Assembly (NCBI GenBank): GCA_013388795.1
Contig: JACAEP010000144.1
Location: 1-34,775 of the forward strand
Source of the DNA: Chloroflexota bacterium
Lineage (GTDB): Bacteria > Chloroflexota > Anaerolineae > Anaerolineales > Villigracilaceae
Direction: 5' to 3'
Length of the DNA: 34,775 nucleotides
Shown: one piece after another, positions 14,451 through 22,602 of the stretch
How positions within the stretch are numbered: the first letter of the stretch is position 1
Layout of the letters: each line of letters starts with the position of its first letter
Translations under genes and position numbers: made by a program
The notes under the pieces: model-generated
Database searches by the model: none
What the model saw: the letters and a program-made list of their open reading frames with translations, nothing else
What the model was told of the DNA's origin: nothing

Positions 14451-15863
14451 ATGTTTGTTACGAAGAATCTCTATCAAAACGATGATGCCTTGAAGAACAC
14501 TCCGCTTGGGCAATCTTCGCAAACCATTGGGTCGTGGGGATGTTTACTGACCTCCGTTACCATGATGTTAAATGGCATTGGCTACAATGAAACCCCCGTT
14601 ACGGTGAATGATAAAATGAAAAAGGCAGGCGGGTTTCAAGGGGCGCTTTTTATCCCAAGCATGCTTCCATACGTGTGGCCAAATGTCGCTTATCGAGACA
14701 TGCAGCCATGCGAGTCTACGCCGGCTCCCATCGCGCAAATTGACGCAGCCGTGGCGGCTGGGAAACCGGTCATCCTTCAAGTGGACTGGAACAAGCAACA
14801 AGGCATACAGACTCATTTTGTGTTAGTGAAAGAAAAAAAGGGCGATGATTACGTTATTTACGACCCTTACAAGTATGGCGGCGACGCGCCCGATAAAGAA
14901 GTCCTGCTGACGAATCGATACAAATACAACGGCGCCAAACTCGCCACCGAAATCAGCGCTGTATTATGGTTCGAAAATTACAGCCTGGCTGCCCCCGAAC
15001 CACCCCAAAAAACCGCCGTGCCGCTCCCTGCGGAAAAGTTCACGCTGTATGCCAGCGCAGACGATCTGGCGCTGCGCGCCGAGCCCAGTATCAGCGGGTA
15101 TCTTTGGAAACGCATGTTGATGAACACTGAACTCATCAGCCTTGAACCCAAAGCGCAAGCGGCTGCCAAAGTTGGCGTGCAGGGGCAATGGATTCAAGTG
15201 CAAGACCCCAAAGGCGATCAAGGATACGTTGCAGCATGGTATGTCTCCGATCGGAAGTCTCAACCTGCGCCCGCCTCTTCTTCGACGCCAAAACCTGGCT
15301 CAGCCCCCGTGCCGGGTTCTGCGCCGAAACCGGGGTCCGCTCCTGCGCCAACCCCGCCAAAATCAACTGTGCCTGCCGGAGCCTTGGCGCTGTATCCCGC
15401 CACCCAGATCACGCTGCGCAGTAAACCCGTGCAGGCTCAAGATACCATCATCCGGTATGTCAATCCATCCGAACAACTGATCAGCCTTGAATCGGCAAAC
15501 GATGCCATCAAGAAAGTTGGCGTACAAAACCAGTGGATCAAGGTCAAGGATGCGGGCGGGAAAGAGGGGTATGTGGCAGCGTGGCTCGTCAAATATGCAG
15601 GCGGCTCTACAGCGCAAGCCGCCAGCGCCACAGCCGCATCCACGGGTGGAACTGTAAAAGTACGCACAACTGCAGAGGCAGTCTCCTTGAGAAGCCAGCC
15701 CATCGTCAGTGATGCGACCTTGATCAAGCGCGTTCCCATAAACTATGAATTCATCATTACAGAAAGCGGGGGCGAAGCCAAAATCGGCGCGAACAACCAA
15801 TGGATCAAGGTCAAAGACGCGAGCCACGAAGGCTACATAGCCGCCTGGTTCGTAACGCGATAA
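14451..15863 (+). CDS. C39-like cysteine peptidase with three SH3 repeats
   Basis: A 470-residue protein. Residues 1-178 resemble the papain-like C39 fold: Cys31 in GSWGCLLTSVTMML, His122 in QTHFVLVKEKKG and Asp138 in YVIYDPY form a plausible catalytic triad. Three SH3-like repeats follow (about 197-266, 311-381, 402-468), each ending in a QWIxVxD...GYVAAW pattern. Repeats one and two are joined by a Pro/Gly/Ser linker with a PGSAP hexapeptide repeat (282-300). There is no signal peptide or membrane segment, unusual for SH3b proteins, so it may act in the cytoplasm or be exported by another route. AGGAG lies ten bases before the ATG. It is the first gene of a three-gene unit; the next starts 17 bases later. 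Confidence 0.82.
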   Translation: MFVTKNLYQNDDALKNTPLGQSSQTIGSWGCLLTSVTMMLNGIGYNETPVTVNDKMKKAGGFQGALFIPSMLPYVWPNVAYRDMQPCESTPAPIAQIDAAVAAGKPVILQVDWNKQQGIQTHFVLVKEKKGDDYVIYDPYKYGGDAPDKEVLLTNRYKYNGAKLATEISAVLWFENYSLAAPEPPQKTAVPLPAEKFTLYASADDLALRAEPSISGYLWKRMLMNTELISLEPKAQAAAKVGVQGQWIQVQDPKGDQGYVAAWYVSDRKSQPAPASSSTPKPGSAPVPGSAPKPGSAPAPTPPKSTVPAGALALYPATQITLRSKPVQAQDTIIRYVNPSEQLISLESANDAIKKVGVQNQWIKVKDAGGKEGYVAAWLVKYAGGSTAQAASATAASTGGTVKVRTTAEAVSLRSQPIVSDATLIKRVPINYEFIITESGGEAKIGANNQWIKVKDASHEGYIAAWFVTR

Positions 15864-15880
15864 CAGACGGGAGAATAGAC

Positions 15881-17215
15881 ATGGAAACCGAAAACAAAAC
15901 CCCCATTCTCGAAGTCGCTTGGCGCAAGTTTGCCCAATACGATGACACGTCTGTAAAAAGAACGGCGGCCTTTATCAATCTCCGCAGGTGGATCACCATC
16001 TTTGGTATTTTGGCAACCCTGCTTTCCATTCTGACCGTTTTTTACCCCACAGAGAATACCTTTCTGCCAGCCTGGGGCGGAGTGGCGTTGAAATACCTTC
16101 TGGTCGCATCGCCGATCATTGCCTCTCTGCTGGCGGCATATACAAATGAAAATTTTTCAGCCGGCGACTGGCTGGTAGCGCGGGCAGGCGCAGAAGAGAT
16201 ACTGAAAGATATTTATATATACCGCACTATCCTTCAAAACAGTCCTAAACGGCGCGAATGGCTGGAAAAAAGATTGGAGCGCATCCAACGCTCTGTATAC
16301 CGCGGGATGAACGGCGAACTGGTGATGGAGACATTCAAAGGAGAGGTGCCGCCCGCTCCACGCTTTAGCCCCGGCAAACCTGGCAACGATAACGGGTTTA
16401 GCAACCTGAGCGGTGATGAATATTTCAAATACCGCCTTGAAAATGAACTGAACTGGCACATTAAAAAAGTCAATGTAAAACAACGCGAACGCACCCGTTT
16501 ACAGCTGCTTGTTTACATCTCTGGCGCAATCGGCGCCCTGTTGGCAGCCACTGGCGGAAATTGGGCCGTCTGGGTGGCATTAACCGCTTCGCTTACCAGC
16601 GCTTTCCTCGGCTGGCAGCAGTTGAAAAACCTTGAACTTGTTGTAAAGAACTACAGCAAGGTCATCATGGAATTAAGCATCATCTCGGATCATTGGAAGA
16701 ACCTGGAAGCCGAAGAACGCACCCAAACAGAAGTCAATCGCATGGTGCGCGCCACCGAAGATGTGCTATGGAGCCGAAACGTCGAATACATCAAAGCCAT
16801 GCAGGAAGCCCTGCGCGAATCCAGCCTCGATGAAGAAGCCAGCCTCATCAACCGCATCATTCAAGAACAACGTGAATCCGACCAACGCTTCCGCAAATCT
16901 CTGGAAGATGCCGTTGTTGCACAAACCAGCCAAGCGCTGGGGGAAACCCGGGAAGACCTAAGCGAACAGTTCGGAGAAATTCTTGGCACACTGGCAGAGG
17001 AAGCGTCCTCCGACGTCGTGCAGGCAGAACTGGCAGCCATGCAAGCGGCGCTTCAGGAATTCAGCCGGCAAGCGGCGCAGCGCTTCGGGCTTTCAAATTC
17101 GCTGAATGCGATTCAGGAAGACTACCAGGAAGTGGAGATCGGCAGCCACACACCGCGCGAAGTATTAAACCAATTGCTTGCGCGTTACCCAAAAACAGAT
17201 GAAGTGAAAGGCTGA
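15881..17215 (+). CDS. Tandem SLATT-like (DUF4231) membrane protein with helical tail
   Basis: A 444-residue membrane protein, start supported by GGGAG eight bases upstream. Two hydrophobic pairs are visible: 36-55 and 66-87, then 207-224 and 228-244. Each pair is followed by a charged helix, the layout of the SLATT/DUF4231 2-TM domain, so the protein seems to hold two copies. Residues about 250-415 are Glu/Gln/Arg-rich and almost certainly a long coiled coil. SLATT proteins are predicted pore-forming effectors in bacterial conflict systems, usually paired with a nucleotide generator or a SLOG sensor. Here the following gene, six bases away, ends in a SLOG-like domain, which fits that pairing. 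Exact family membership needs a profile search. Confidence 0.75.
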   Translation: METENKTPILEVAWRKFAQYDDTSVKRTAAFINLRRWITIFGILATLLSILTVFYPTENTFLPAWGGVALKYLLVASPIIASLLAAYTNENFSAGDWLVARAGAEEILKDIYIYRTILQNSPKRREWLEKRLERIQRSVYRGMNGELVMETFKGEVPPAPRFSPGKPGNDNGFSNLSGDEYFKYRLENELNWHIKKVNVKQRERTRLQLLVYISGAIGALLAATGGNWAVWVALTASLTSAFLGWQQLKNLELVVKNYSKVIMELSIISDHWKNLEAEERTQTEVNRMVRATEDVLWSRNVEYIKAMQEALRESSLDEEASLINRIIQEQRESDQRFRKSLEDAVVAQTSQALGETREDLSEQFGEILGTLAEEASSDVVQAELAAMQAALQEFSRQAAQRFGLSNSLNAIQEDYQEVEIGSHTPREVLNQLLARYPKTDEVKG

Positions 17216-17221
17216 ATTTCG

Positions 17222-19693
17222 ATGACAGACCCCGACGCAAGCGCCCCTGAAAAAAAATTAGACCCATCCGCGAACCCAATCCCAATGCCCAATGCATTCT
17301 CGAACAAGACTGCAACGGATGCAGCAGCGTCCAATCAGGTCATAGATCCAATTCCCCCGAAGTCTGAACCGGAAAAATTGGCTGAGGCAGTTTCGCCGCC
17401 GAAAGAGAATCCGCCTGCAAAAGAAGGCAGCGCCGAAACCAAAGTTTCAAAACGCGCTTCAGACGACAAGGACGAGGATGACGATTTTGCGCGAGAATAC
17501 AAACCCTTGCATCCGGAAGTCAGACCGCATGCCTTTGTCGTCATGCCATTCGGTCAGAAAAAGGGGCCGGATGGGCGCCCGTTCGATTTCAATGCAATTT
17601 ATAAAACATTAATCAAGCCTGCGATTGAAGAAGCCGGGTTCGAGGCGTTCCGCGCCGATGAAGAAACTTCATCAGGCGATATTCTGACCGACATGTTCCA
17701 GGAACTCTTACTGGCAGACATGGTTATATGCGATCTAAGCATAGACAACGCCAACGCGTTCTATGAATTGGGTATTCGTCATGCCTTGCGCAAGCGAGGC
17801 GTGGCGCACATCCAGGCCGGGCGCGCCTACATGCCGTTCGATATTTTCAACGTGCGCACCCTGCCCTATCACATTACCGAAGACGGCCTGCCAGACCCGG
17901 CTCATTTGCGGAATGATATGAAAGCCATAGCGCGTCTCATCAAAGATACATGGAAATCGGACCGCGACCTGGTGCATAGCCCCATCTACAACCTGTTGAG
18001 CGGTCTAAAAGAGCCGGAACGAAAAAGCCTGCAAACCCATCTTGCCACGGGCTTTTGGCGCGAGTACGATCAATGGCGAGACCGGGTGAACATCGCCCAA
18101 CGCGACAAACACATCGGCGATATCCTGCTGCTCACCGAAGAGATCCGCAACCCGCTGATCCGCGAGGACGCCATCGCAGAGGTCGGCAGGGCGCTGGCCA
18201 AGCTGGGGCGCTACGAACTGGCGTTGAAGCAATACCGCGAAGGCATCGAGGTCAACCCGGCCAATCTAGACTTCCGCCGTGAAGAAGCCTTTCACTTGAA
18301 CCGAGTTGGACGCGTAAATGAAGCCATCGTCAAACTGGAAGGCATCCTAAAAGATTTCCCCAACGACAACAAAACCATCACCTATCTGGGACGCATTTAC
18401 AAAGAAATGTGGACAACCTCCTGGTTAAGAGTGCGCAACCGGCAAAAACGAATGAAATTTGCCTATGACAACTATCACTGGCTGATTCAATCCATCGACA
18501 TTTATACAAAAGGCTTCCAGCTTGACCTGCGCGACCCATATCCGGGCATCAACGCGTTCACGCTTTCGATGCTCGCCATCCATCTTGCCGACCGGTTTGA
18601 CAGCAAGAAAAATCCGGACCCCGATATTGCCCGTATTCGGCACATGTTACCTGCTTTACAGAACACCCTGCAATTCAGCCTTGAAAGCAAGATCGCCTAC
18701 GACCCGGAAGGCGCAGATTATTGGACGCTTGCTTCAATGGCAGAATTGAACTTATTCACATCCAACGACATCACTGAAGTGACGCGCTCCTATCGAAAGT
18801 CCGTCACCTCCATTCGGCGCGACTTGTTCGCCCTGCGTTCGTCGCTGGAACAATTGGAAACCATCAAAGCCCTGGGCGTGCGCGAGAATTTTATTTCGGC
18901 ATGTATCCAATTAATCAAGGAAGAGATCCGGCATGCCAGTGCCGGAGACACCAGCAATATCACACAATCAGACCGCCCGGGCAGCAAAGCCACAGGCGGG
19001 CGGGCTTTGATCATTACCGGCTACATGGTTGACTATTCCGGCAAGGATAAAAAGTCCTTTCCGCCAGAAAAAGAAAGCGACATCCGTCACGAGATTCGCA
19101 AACGAGTGGAAAAATTCAACCCCACACCGCAAGACCGGGCCTTCCTGGCCGGGCTGTCTGCAGGGAGTGAGATTATTTTCGCCGAGGTTTGCGCAGAGTT
19201 GGGCATGAAGGTCAAAGTCTTCCTGCCGCATACAGAAGCAGCATATACCCGCAGATTTATCACCCCCGCCGGGCAAGACTGGCAAAAACGTTTCTACGAC
19301 CTTCGCAACAATCCGCTTGTTGACGATATCTATCAGATCGAGCATCTTGGACAGTATAAAGACGGCGATAATATCTATGAACGCAACGGGCGTTGGGCCA
19401 TCTACTCCGCGTTGGGGCGGGTCGGCGTTGACAACATGCGCATGATCGCCGTAGCGAATGAATTTATCGGCGACACCAAAGACCGCGACATTCTGCTCAC
19501 CCGCTACATGATCGACCTGATGCGCAACCTCGGCGGCGTGGTGGAGGAAATCATCAACCCCTCCAAATACATCCATAACGTCATCGACAGCGCCCTCGAA
19601 CAACTCATCAAACAAGGCAACGGCAGCAACAATGGCAGCAAGACCAAATTAAGAAAGCTGACCAAATCGAACAACCAGAAAACAGTCCAATAA
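17222..19693 (+). CDS. TIR/NDT-like, TPR (TRAFs-binding-like), SLOG-like multidomain protein
   Basis: An 823-residue soluble protein. Residues 1-100 are disordered, Pro/Lys/Glu-rich. Residues 101-250 form a Rossmann-like domain with FVVMPFG (105-111), FRADEETSSGDI and ADMVICDLSIDNANAFYELG (165-184), the pattern of TIR-like and nucleoside deoxyribosyltransferase-like domains whose conserved Glu (Glu182) attacks N-glycosidic bonds. Residues about 300-560 are helical repeats including TPR units (GRYELALKQYREGIEVNP), like the TRAFs-binding region (DUF4071) of animal ASK1-type kinases. Residues about 590-800 match SLOG-like Rossmann domains (ALIITGYM, then GLSAGSEIIFAEVCAELG at 644-661). It may sense a nucleotide signal and hydrolyse NAD-like substrates or signal to the SLATT-like protein encoded upstream. 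This is inference from domains and operon order. Confidence 0.8.
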   Translation: MTDPDASAPEKKLDPSANPIPMPNAFSNKTATDAAASNQVIDPIPPKSEPEKLAEAVSPPKENPPAKEGSAETKVSKRASDDKDEDDDFAREYKPLHPEVRPHAFVVMPFGQKKGPDGRPFDFNAIYKTLIKPAIEEAGFEAFRADEETSSGDILTDMFQELLLADMVICDLSIDNANAFYELGIRHALRKRGVAHIQAGRAYMPFDIFNVRTLPYHITEDGLPDPAHLRNDMKAIARLIKDTWKSDRDLVHSPIYNLLSGLKEPERKSLQTHLATGFWREYDQWRDRVNIAQRDKHIGDILLLTEEIRNPLIREDAIAEVGRALAKLGRYELALKQYREGIEVNPANLDFRREEAFHLNRVGRVNEAIVKLEGILKDFPNDNKTITYLGRIYKEMWTTSWLRVRNRQKRMKFAYDNYHWLIQSIDIYTKGFQLDLRDPYPGINAFTLSMLAIHLADRFDSKKNPDPDIARIRHMLPALQNTLQFSLESKIAYDPEGADYWTLASMAELNLFTSNDITEVTRSYRKSVTSIRRDLFALRSSLEQLETIKALGVRENFISACIQLIKEEIRHASAGDTSNITQSDRPGSKATGGRALIITGYMVDYSGKDKKSFPPEKESDIRHEIRKRVEKFNPTPQDRAFLAGLSAGSEIIFAEVCAELGMKVKVFLPHTEAAYTRRFITPAGQDWQKRFYDLRNNPLVDDIYQIEHLGQYKDGDNIYERNGRWAIYSALGRVGVDNMRMIAVANEFIGDTKDRDILLTRYMIDLMRNLGGVVEEIINPSKYIHNVIDSALEQLIKQGNGSNNGSKTKLRKLTKSNNQKTVQ

Positions 19694-19703
19694 AAAGAAA
19701 TAC

Positions 19704-19730
19704 AAAAAAGACCCGCCTACTCGGCGGGTC
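19704..19730 (-). terminator. Terminator overlapping the end of the PGDYG-like gene
   Basis: GACCCGCC (19710-19717) and GGCGGGTC (19723-19730) form the stem, and an A-run at 19704-19709 supplies the U-tract for leftward transcription. The TAG stop of the leftward gene (19717-19719) lies at the loop, so the last codons encode one arm. It may also slow rightward transcription from the multidomain gene. Confidence 0.85.
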
Positions 19731-20217
19731 TCATGGTCTTTGCCACTTTTTCCTTCAAGTAAGGCCAGATCTCACCCCGCCCCCCTTTCGCCAAAAAGAA
19801 ATCCCCAGCACGGACGGTTTCAGGGCCTTCCAGCGTGTACACCGTCACCATCCGTTCCACATCTCCACCCACCACATCTTCCAGCGGCACAATCCAAGTA
19901 ACCGCGCGCTTAATGCAAACACCCGGACCCGTCATCATATACGTCTCATCGAAGATACCCGCATCGATAGGCCAAACATACTGCGGCGCATCCAATTCGC
20001 TAATCAGCATATCGCCTTTTTTGGCCGTCAGCACCGAACCCCACGGCGTTTTCACCTCACAGGTTTGAGGCTCATCGGGCTGCGGCAGAAATGGCACAAC
20101 GCGGCGCAGCATGGCATTGCGATACGGCTTAAAACTCAATTTCTCTAAGATCGGATCGTCAGGCCGCAACTCGAACGGCGTGGCCAAATCATCAGACATA
20201 TTCTCCATAGCCCTCAT
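19717..20217 (-). CDS. PGDYG-like domain protein
   Basis: A 166-residue soluble protein with a block reading AKKGDMLISE, then VWPIDAGIFDETY, and later VRAGDFFLAKGG. This resembles the PGDYG family, small proteins of unknown biochemical role. There is no signal peptide, membrane segment or obvious catalytic motif. In-frame ATGs at 20217, 20208 and 20199 are all possible starts; GAGGG and GGAG in this stretch make one of the two shorter forms as likely as the longest. It diverges from the deoxynucleoside kinase gene across only 23 bases and converges on the SLATT/SLOG operon, so it need not belong to that unit. Confidence 0.65.
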   Translation of the reverse strand: MRAMENMSDDLATPFELRPDDPILEKLSFKPYRNAMLRRVVPFLPQPDEPQTCEVKTPWGSVLTAKKGDMLISELDAPQYVWPIDAGIFDETYMMTGPGVCIKRAVTWIVPLEDVVGGDVERMVTVYTLEGPETVRAGDFFLAKGGRGEIWPYLKEKVAKTMRPAE

Positions 20218-20240
20218 ATTTTAATATAAAATCATCCATC

Positions 20241-20846
20241 ATGAATAAACTTATTGTAATCATTGGGGCAAGCGGCGTTGGCAAGACCACATTGATGAAC
20301 GCTTTGCGGGCGCACGATAATTTTGCCACAGCCTACGAGCAGCACGAAGAACGTCCGTTTCAAACCCTTTTCAAGCAGGACGCGCGGTACGCCCTCGCCA
20401 ACCAGATCGATTATCTTCTCATGCGGGCAGAACAGGAACGGGAATTACGGTCTGGCGACAAACCTGCCTTGATGGATGGCGGGCTAGACCTTGATTATTA
20501 CGGATTCACGCGCCTCTTTCTCGCGCGCGGCTGGCTTAGCGCTGCCGAATTTGACCTATGCCGACGCCTGCACACCTTAACCCGTCAACTGCTGCCACCG
20601 CCCGATCTCATCATCCACCTCCAGGCAGACTCGCGCACCATCCGCCAAAGACTGGCTTCAAGAAACAGGATCAACATCGCATCCAGTGAAGATGCGGAAC
20701 GTTTTGAAACCTTAATCGCAGACTGGTTAAACAACGTCCCGGCGCCGCGCATCCTGCGGTTGGACGTCGCGCATGAAAGCGCAGATTACCCCGTCAGCGT
20801 GCCGCGCATCCTTGATACAATCAGGAACATCCATGGAAAACATTGA
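20241..20846 (+). CDS. Deoxynucleoside kinase-like protein
   Basis: A 201-residue P-loop kinase of the dNK/thymidylate-kinase class. It shows Walker A GASGVGKTT (9-17), a substrate-side DGGLDLDYYG segment where related kinases have DRS/ERS, PPDLIIHLQAD, and a LID-like region RQRLASRNR. Enzymes of this class phosphorylate deoxynucleosides to salvage dNTP precursors. There is no Shine-Dalgarno; TATAAAAT at 20225-20232 sits where a -10 box would place the transcript start at or just before the ATG, so a leaderless mRNA is possible. It overlaps the methyltransferase gene by 14 bases. Confidence 0.75.
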   Translation: MNKLIVIIGASGVGKTTLMNALRAHDNFATAYEQHEERPFQTLFKQDARYALANQIDYLLMRAEQERELRSGDKPALMDGGLDLDYYGFTRLFLARGWLSAAEFDLCRRLHTLTRQLLPPPDLIIHLQADSRTIRQRLASRNRINIASSEDAERFETLIADWLNNVPAPRILRLDVAHESADYPVSVPRILDTIRNIHGKH

Positions 20847-21768
20847 CGAACTCAAACAGCACACAAAAGGAAAACCCAAATATAAACTGAAGAACGCCAG
20901 CGTATTTGTTTCACCCGGCGGCTTTCATTACATCGATCACCTTGACCCAACCCATGAGATTCCGCCGGAAATCGACGGCAGCGGGTTAACAGACGAAGAA
21001 ATTGCTTACATTGAAGAGTCGCTGCAATCGAACCCGGAACGTTTGCAGAATCAGGTTGCGGCCGTGAAACGCCAATTCCCCGTTGCTGGCAAAAAGGCGC
21101 TGGACATCGGCTGCGGCGGCGGGTTGTTTCTCTCGAAACTCAAAGCCGAAGGCGCCGAGGTGACCGGCATCGAACTTAGCGATACACGCGCTTATTACGC
21201 CGCAACCAGACACGGTTTTGAAGTGATCAAACGCGCTATTGAAAATGAGTATTGGCAGAGCCTGTACGGAACCTTCGATATCGTCAGCATGTGGGATGTG
21301 ATCGAGCATGTCAACTATCCGCTGGCAACCCTGCAGCATGCCGCAAAGATGCTCAAACCGGGCGGCGTGCTTTTTGTTGATACCCCCTGCCGGGATGCGT
21401 TCTACCACCGCTTTGGCGAATTTACCTACACCATTTCCGGCGGGCGCTTCCCCACGTTTCTAAACGCAATGTATTCTTCCAAACCTTTCGGACACAAACA
21501 GATCTTTTCACTTGCCGAAATGCACGGACTGTTCGAAGCCGCTGGTCTGGTAATGGTCGAGTTAAAACGCTTTCATGAACTTTCCTTCCCTTACAGTTTT
21601 TACTTGAAAAAACTGGCGCGGTCGGATTTGCTGGTTAACCTGCTCCTGCCGCTGGTACATGTTTTTTTTATGCTGTTTCCCATCCGCAATAAAATGCTTG
21701 CAGTTGGCAAAAAACCGCAACCAAAAAACGGCTATGCGGAGGTTGGTTCGAGTGGAGCCATTATTTGA
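20833..21768 (+). CDS. Class I SAM-dependent methyltransferase
   Basis: A 311-residue methyltransferase. Residues about 85-200 form the Rossmann core: ALDIGCGGGLFLSKL (SAM motif I), GIELSD (motif II acidic residue), FDIVSMWDVIEHV and LKPGGVLFVDTP. A long C-terminal part contains FSLAEMHGLFEAAGL and a hydrophobic stretch (LLVNLLLPLVHVFFMLF) that may associate with membrane. This pattern fits UbiE/Methyltransf_23-type enzymes acting on lipids, quinones or cell-surface sugars; the substrate cannot be set. AGGAA ten bases upstream supports the start at 20833 inside the kinase gene's end, so expression is probably coupled. Confidence 0.85.
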   Translation: MENIDELKQHTKGKPKYKLKNASVFVSPGGFHYIDHLDPTHEIPPEIDGSGLTDEEIAYIEESLQSNPERLQNQVAAVKRQFPVAGKKALDIGCGGGLFLSKLKAEGAEVTGIELSDTRAYYAATRHGFEVIKRAIENEYWQSLYGTFDIVSMWDVIEHVNYPLATLQHAAKMLKPGGVLFVDTPCRDAFYHRFGEFTYTISGGRFPTFLNAMYSSKPFGHKQIFSLAEMHGLFEAAGLVMVELKRFHELSFPYSFYLKKLARSDLLVNLLLPLVHVFFMLFPIRNKMLAVGKKPQPKNGYAEVGSSGAII

Positions 21769-21846
21769 ACGTTATGCAGAGCGGCAGTGGCGCCCTTTAA
21801 CCCAAAGCGCAAGCAAACTATTTTCTCGTATAAATCGAAAGCCATC

Positions 21847-22599
21847 TTAATGCACGGTTACTTGCATGAGATATGCCGTAAACTGCCGCAAGCCATAAAA
21901 GGGGATCAACAAAACAATATGAACAATGTTGCTTAATGCGAATAATAAAGCCGCCGAACGCAATAACGGGTCAAGCAGCGGCGCGAGATTTTGCAGCATC
22001 CACATGCCTGCTCCTGCAAAGACAGCCAGCAAGAGCAACACAATCATCCACAACCCCAACGGCAGCCAGGCATGACGGTCCGAATCTGAGGGCAGCATGG
22101 TGCTGGATACAGCAAACGTGAGGTAAAACCATAGGAAAAAATCCGGCACGGCAGGCAACAGGCGTATTCCCATCCAAAATAATTCAACCTGCCCGTTGCG
22201 CAAAACATTCCAAAGCGCATCCAGCCGCAGTTGCGCCACGCCAGCATAAGCAATAAAAGCCGTTCCGGCAATAATTGGCGCCAGCCCAATCAACGAGTCG
22301 CGGACGATATCTGTCCGTTCTGTCTCCACATAACCCAACTGCAAAAGGCCGTCGCCCAACGCCTGTGGAATGACGGAAAATTCCCCCGTCCGCACGCCCA
22401 GAAGTTTTGCCATCAAGAAATGGCTCAACTCATGCAGAAAGACACCCGGAAAGAATAAAAGCGAAAACAGCGCGATTGTCAACGGCTTGTTACGCGTCAG
22501 CAAAAATAAGACGATCTGAATTTCACGATGCAAAAGCCGCTGGAGCCAGACCAGCGGCAGGAGCATTAACACAAACCAGAGCAGTCCTGTGAATTGCAC
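21847..22599 (-). CDS. M50-like membrane metallopeptidase
   Basis: A 250-residue hydrophobic protein with a GTG start. A first membrane segment covers about 5-20 and a second (TIALFSLLFFPGVFLHELSH) carries the zinc motif HELSH (His56, Glu57, His60). Further membrane helices lie around 100-120, 145-170 and 180-240. This arrangement fits M50-type site-2 proteases, which cut membrane-embedded regulators. The classical NPxPxxxLDGG third-ligand motif is not obvious; MLPSDSD may supply the aspartate instead. It starts three bases after the tpiA stop, so it is co-transcribed with tpiA and the Ser/Thr kinase. Confidence 0.78.
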   Translation of the reverse strand: MQFTGLLWFVLMLLPLVWLQRLLHREIQIVLFLLTRNKPLTIALFSLLFFPGVFLHELSHFLMAKLLGVRTGEFSVIPQALGDGLLQLGYVETERTDIVRDSLIGLAPIIAGTAFIAYAGVAQLRLDALWNVLRNGQVELFWMGIRLLPAVPDFFLWFYLTFAVSSTMLPSDSDRHAWLPLGLWMIVLLLLAVFAGAGMWMLQNLAPLLDPLLRSAALLFALSNIVHIVLLIPFYGLRQFTAYLMQVTVH

Positions 22600-22602
22600 G
22601 TT

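Noticed and set aside
15285-15355. Short tandem repeat that might be a CRISPR-like or DNA-level array
   Set aside because: It encodes the PGSAP hexapeptide repeat of the linker between SH3 repeats and has no spacers.
18968-19615. 215-codon minus-strand frame
   Set aside because: It lies entirely opposite the SLOG-like end of the multidomain protein, with no ribosome site or domain.
21752-21850. 32-codon GTG-started frame after the methyltransferase gene, with a GCGGAGG site upstream
   Set aside because: It is too short to judge, overlaps the methyltransferase end and has no recognisable feature. It may be real but cannot be supported.
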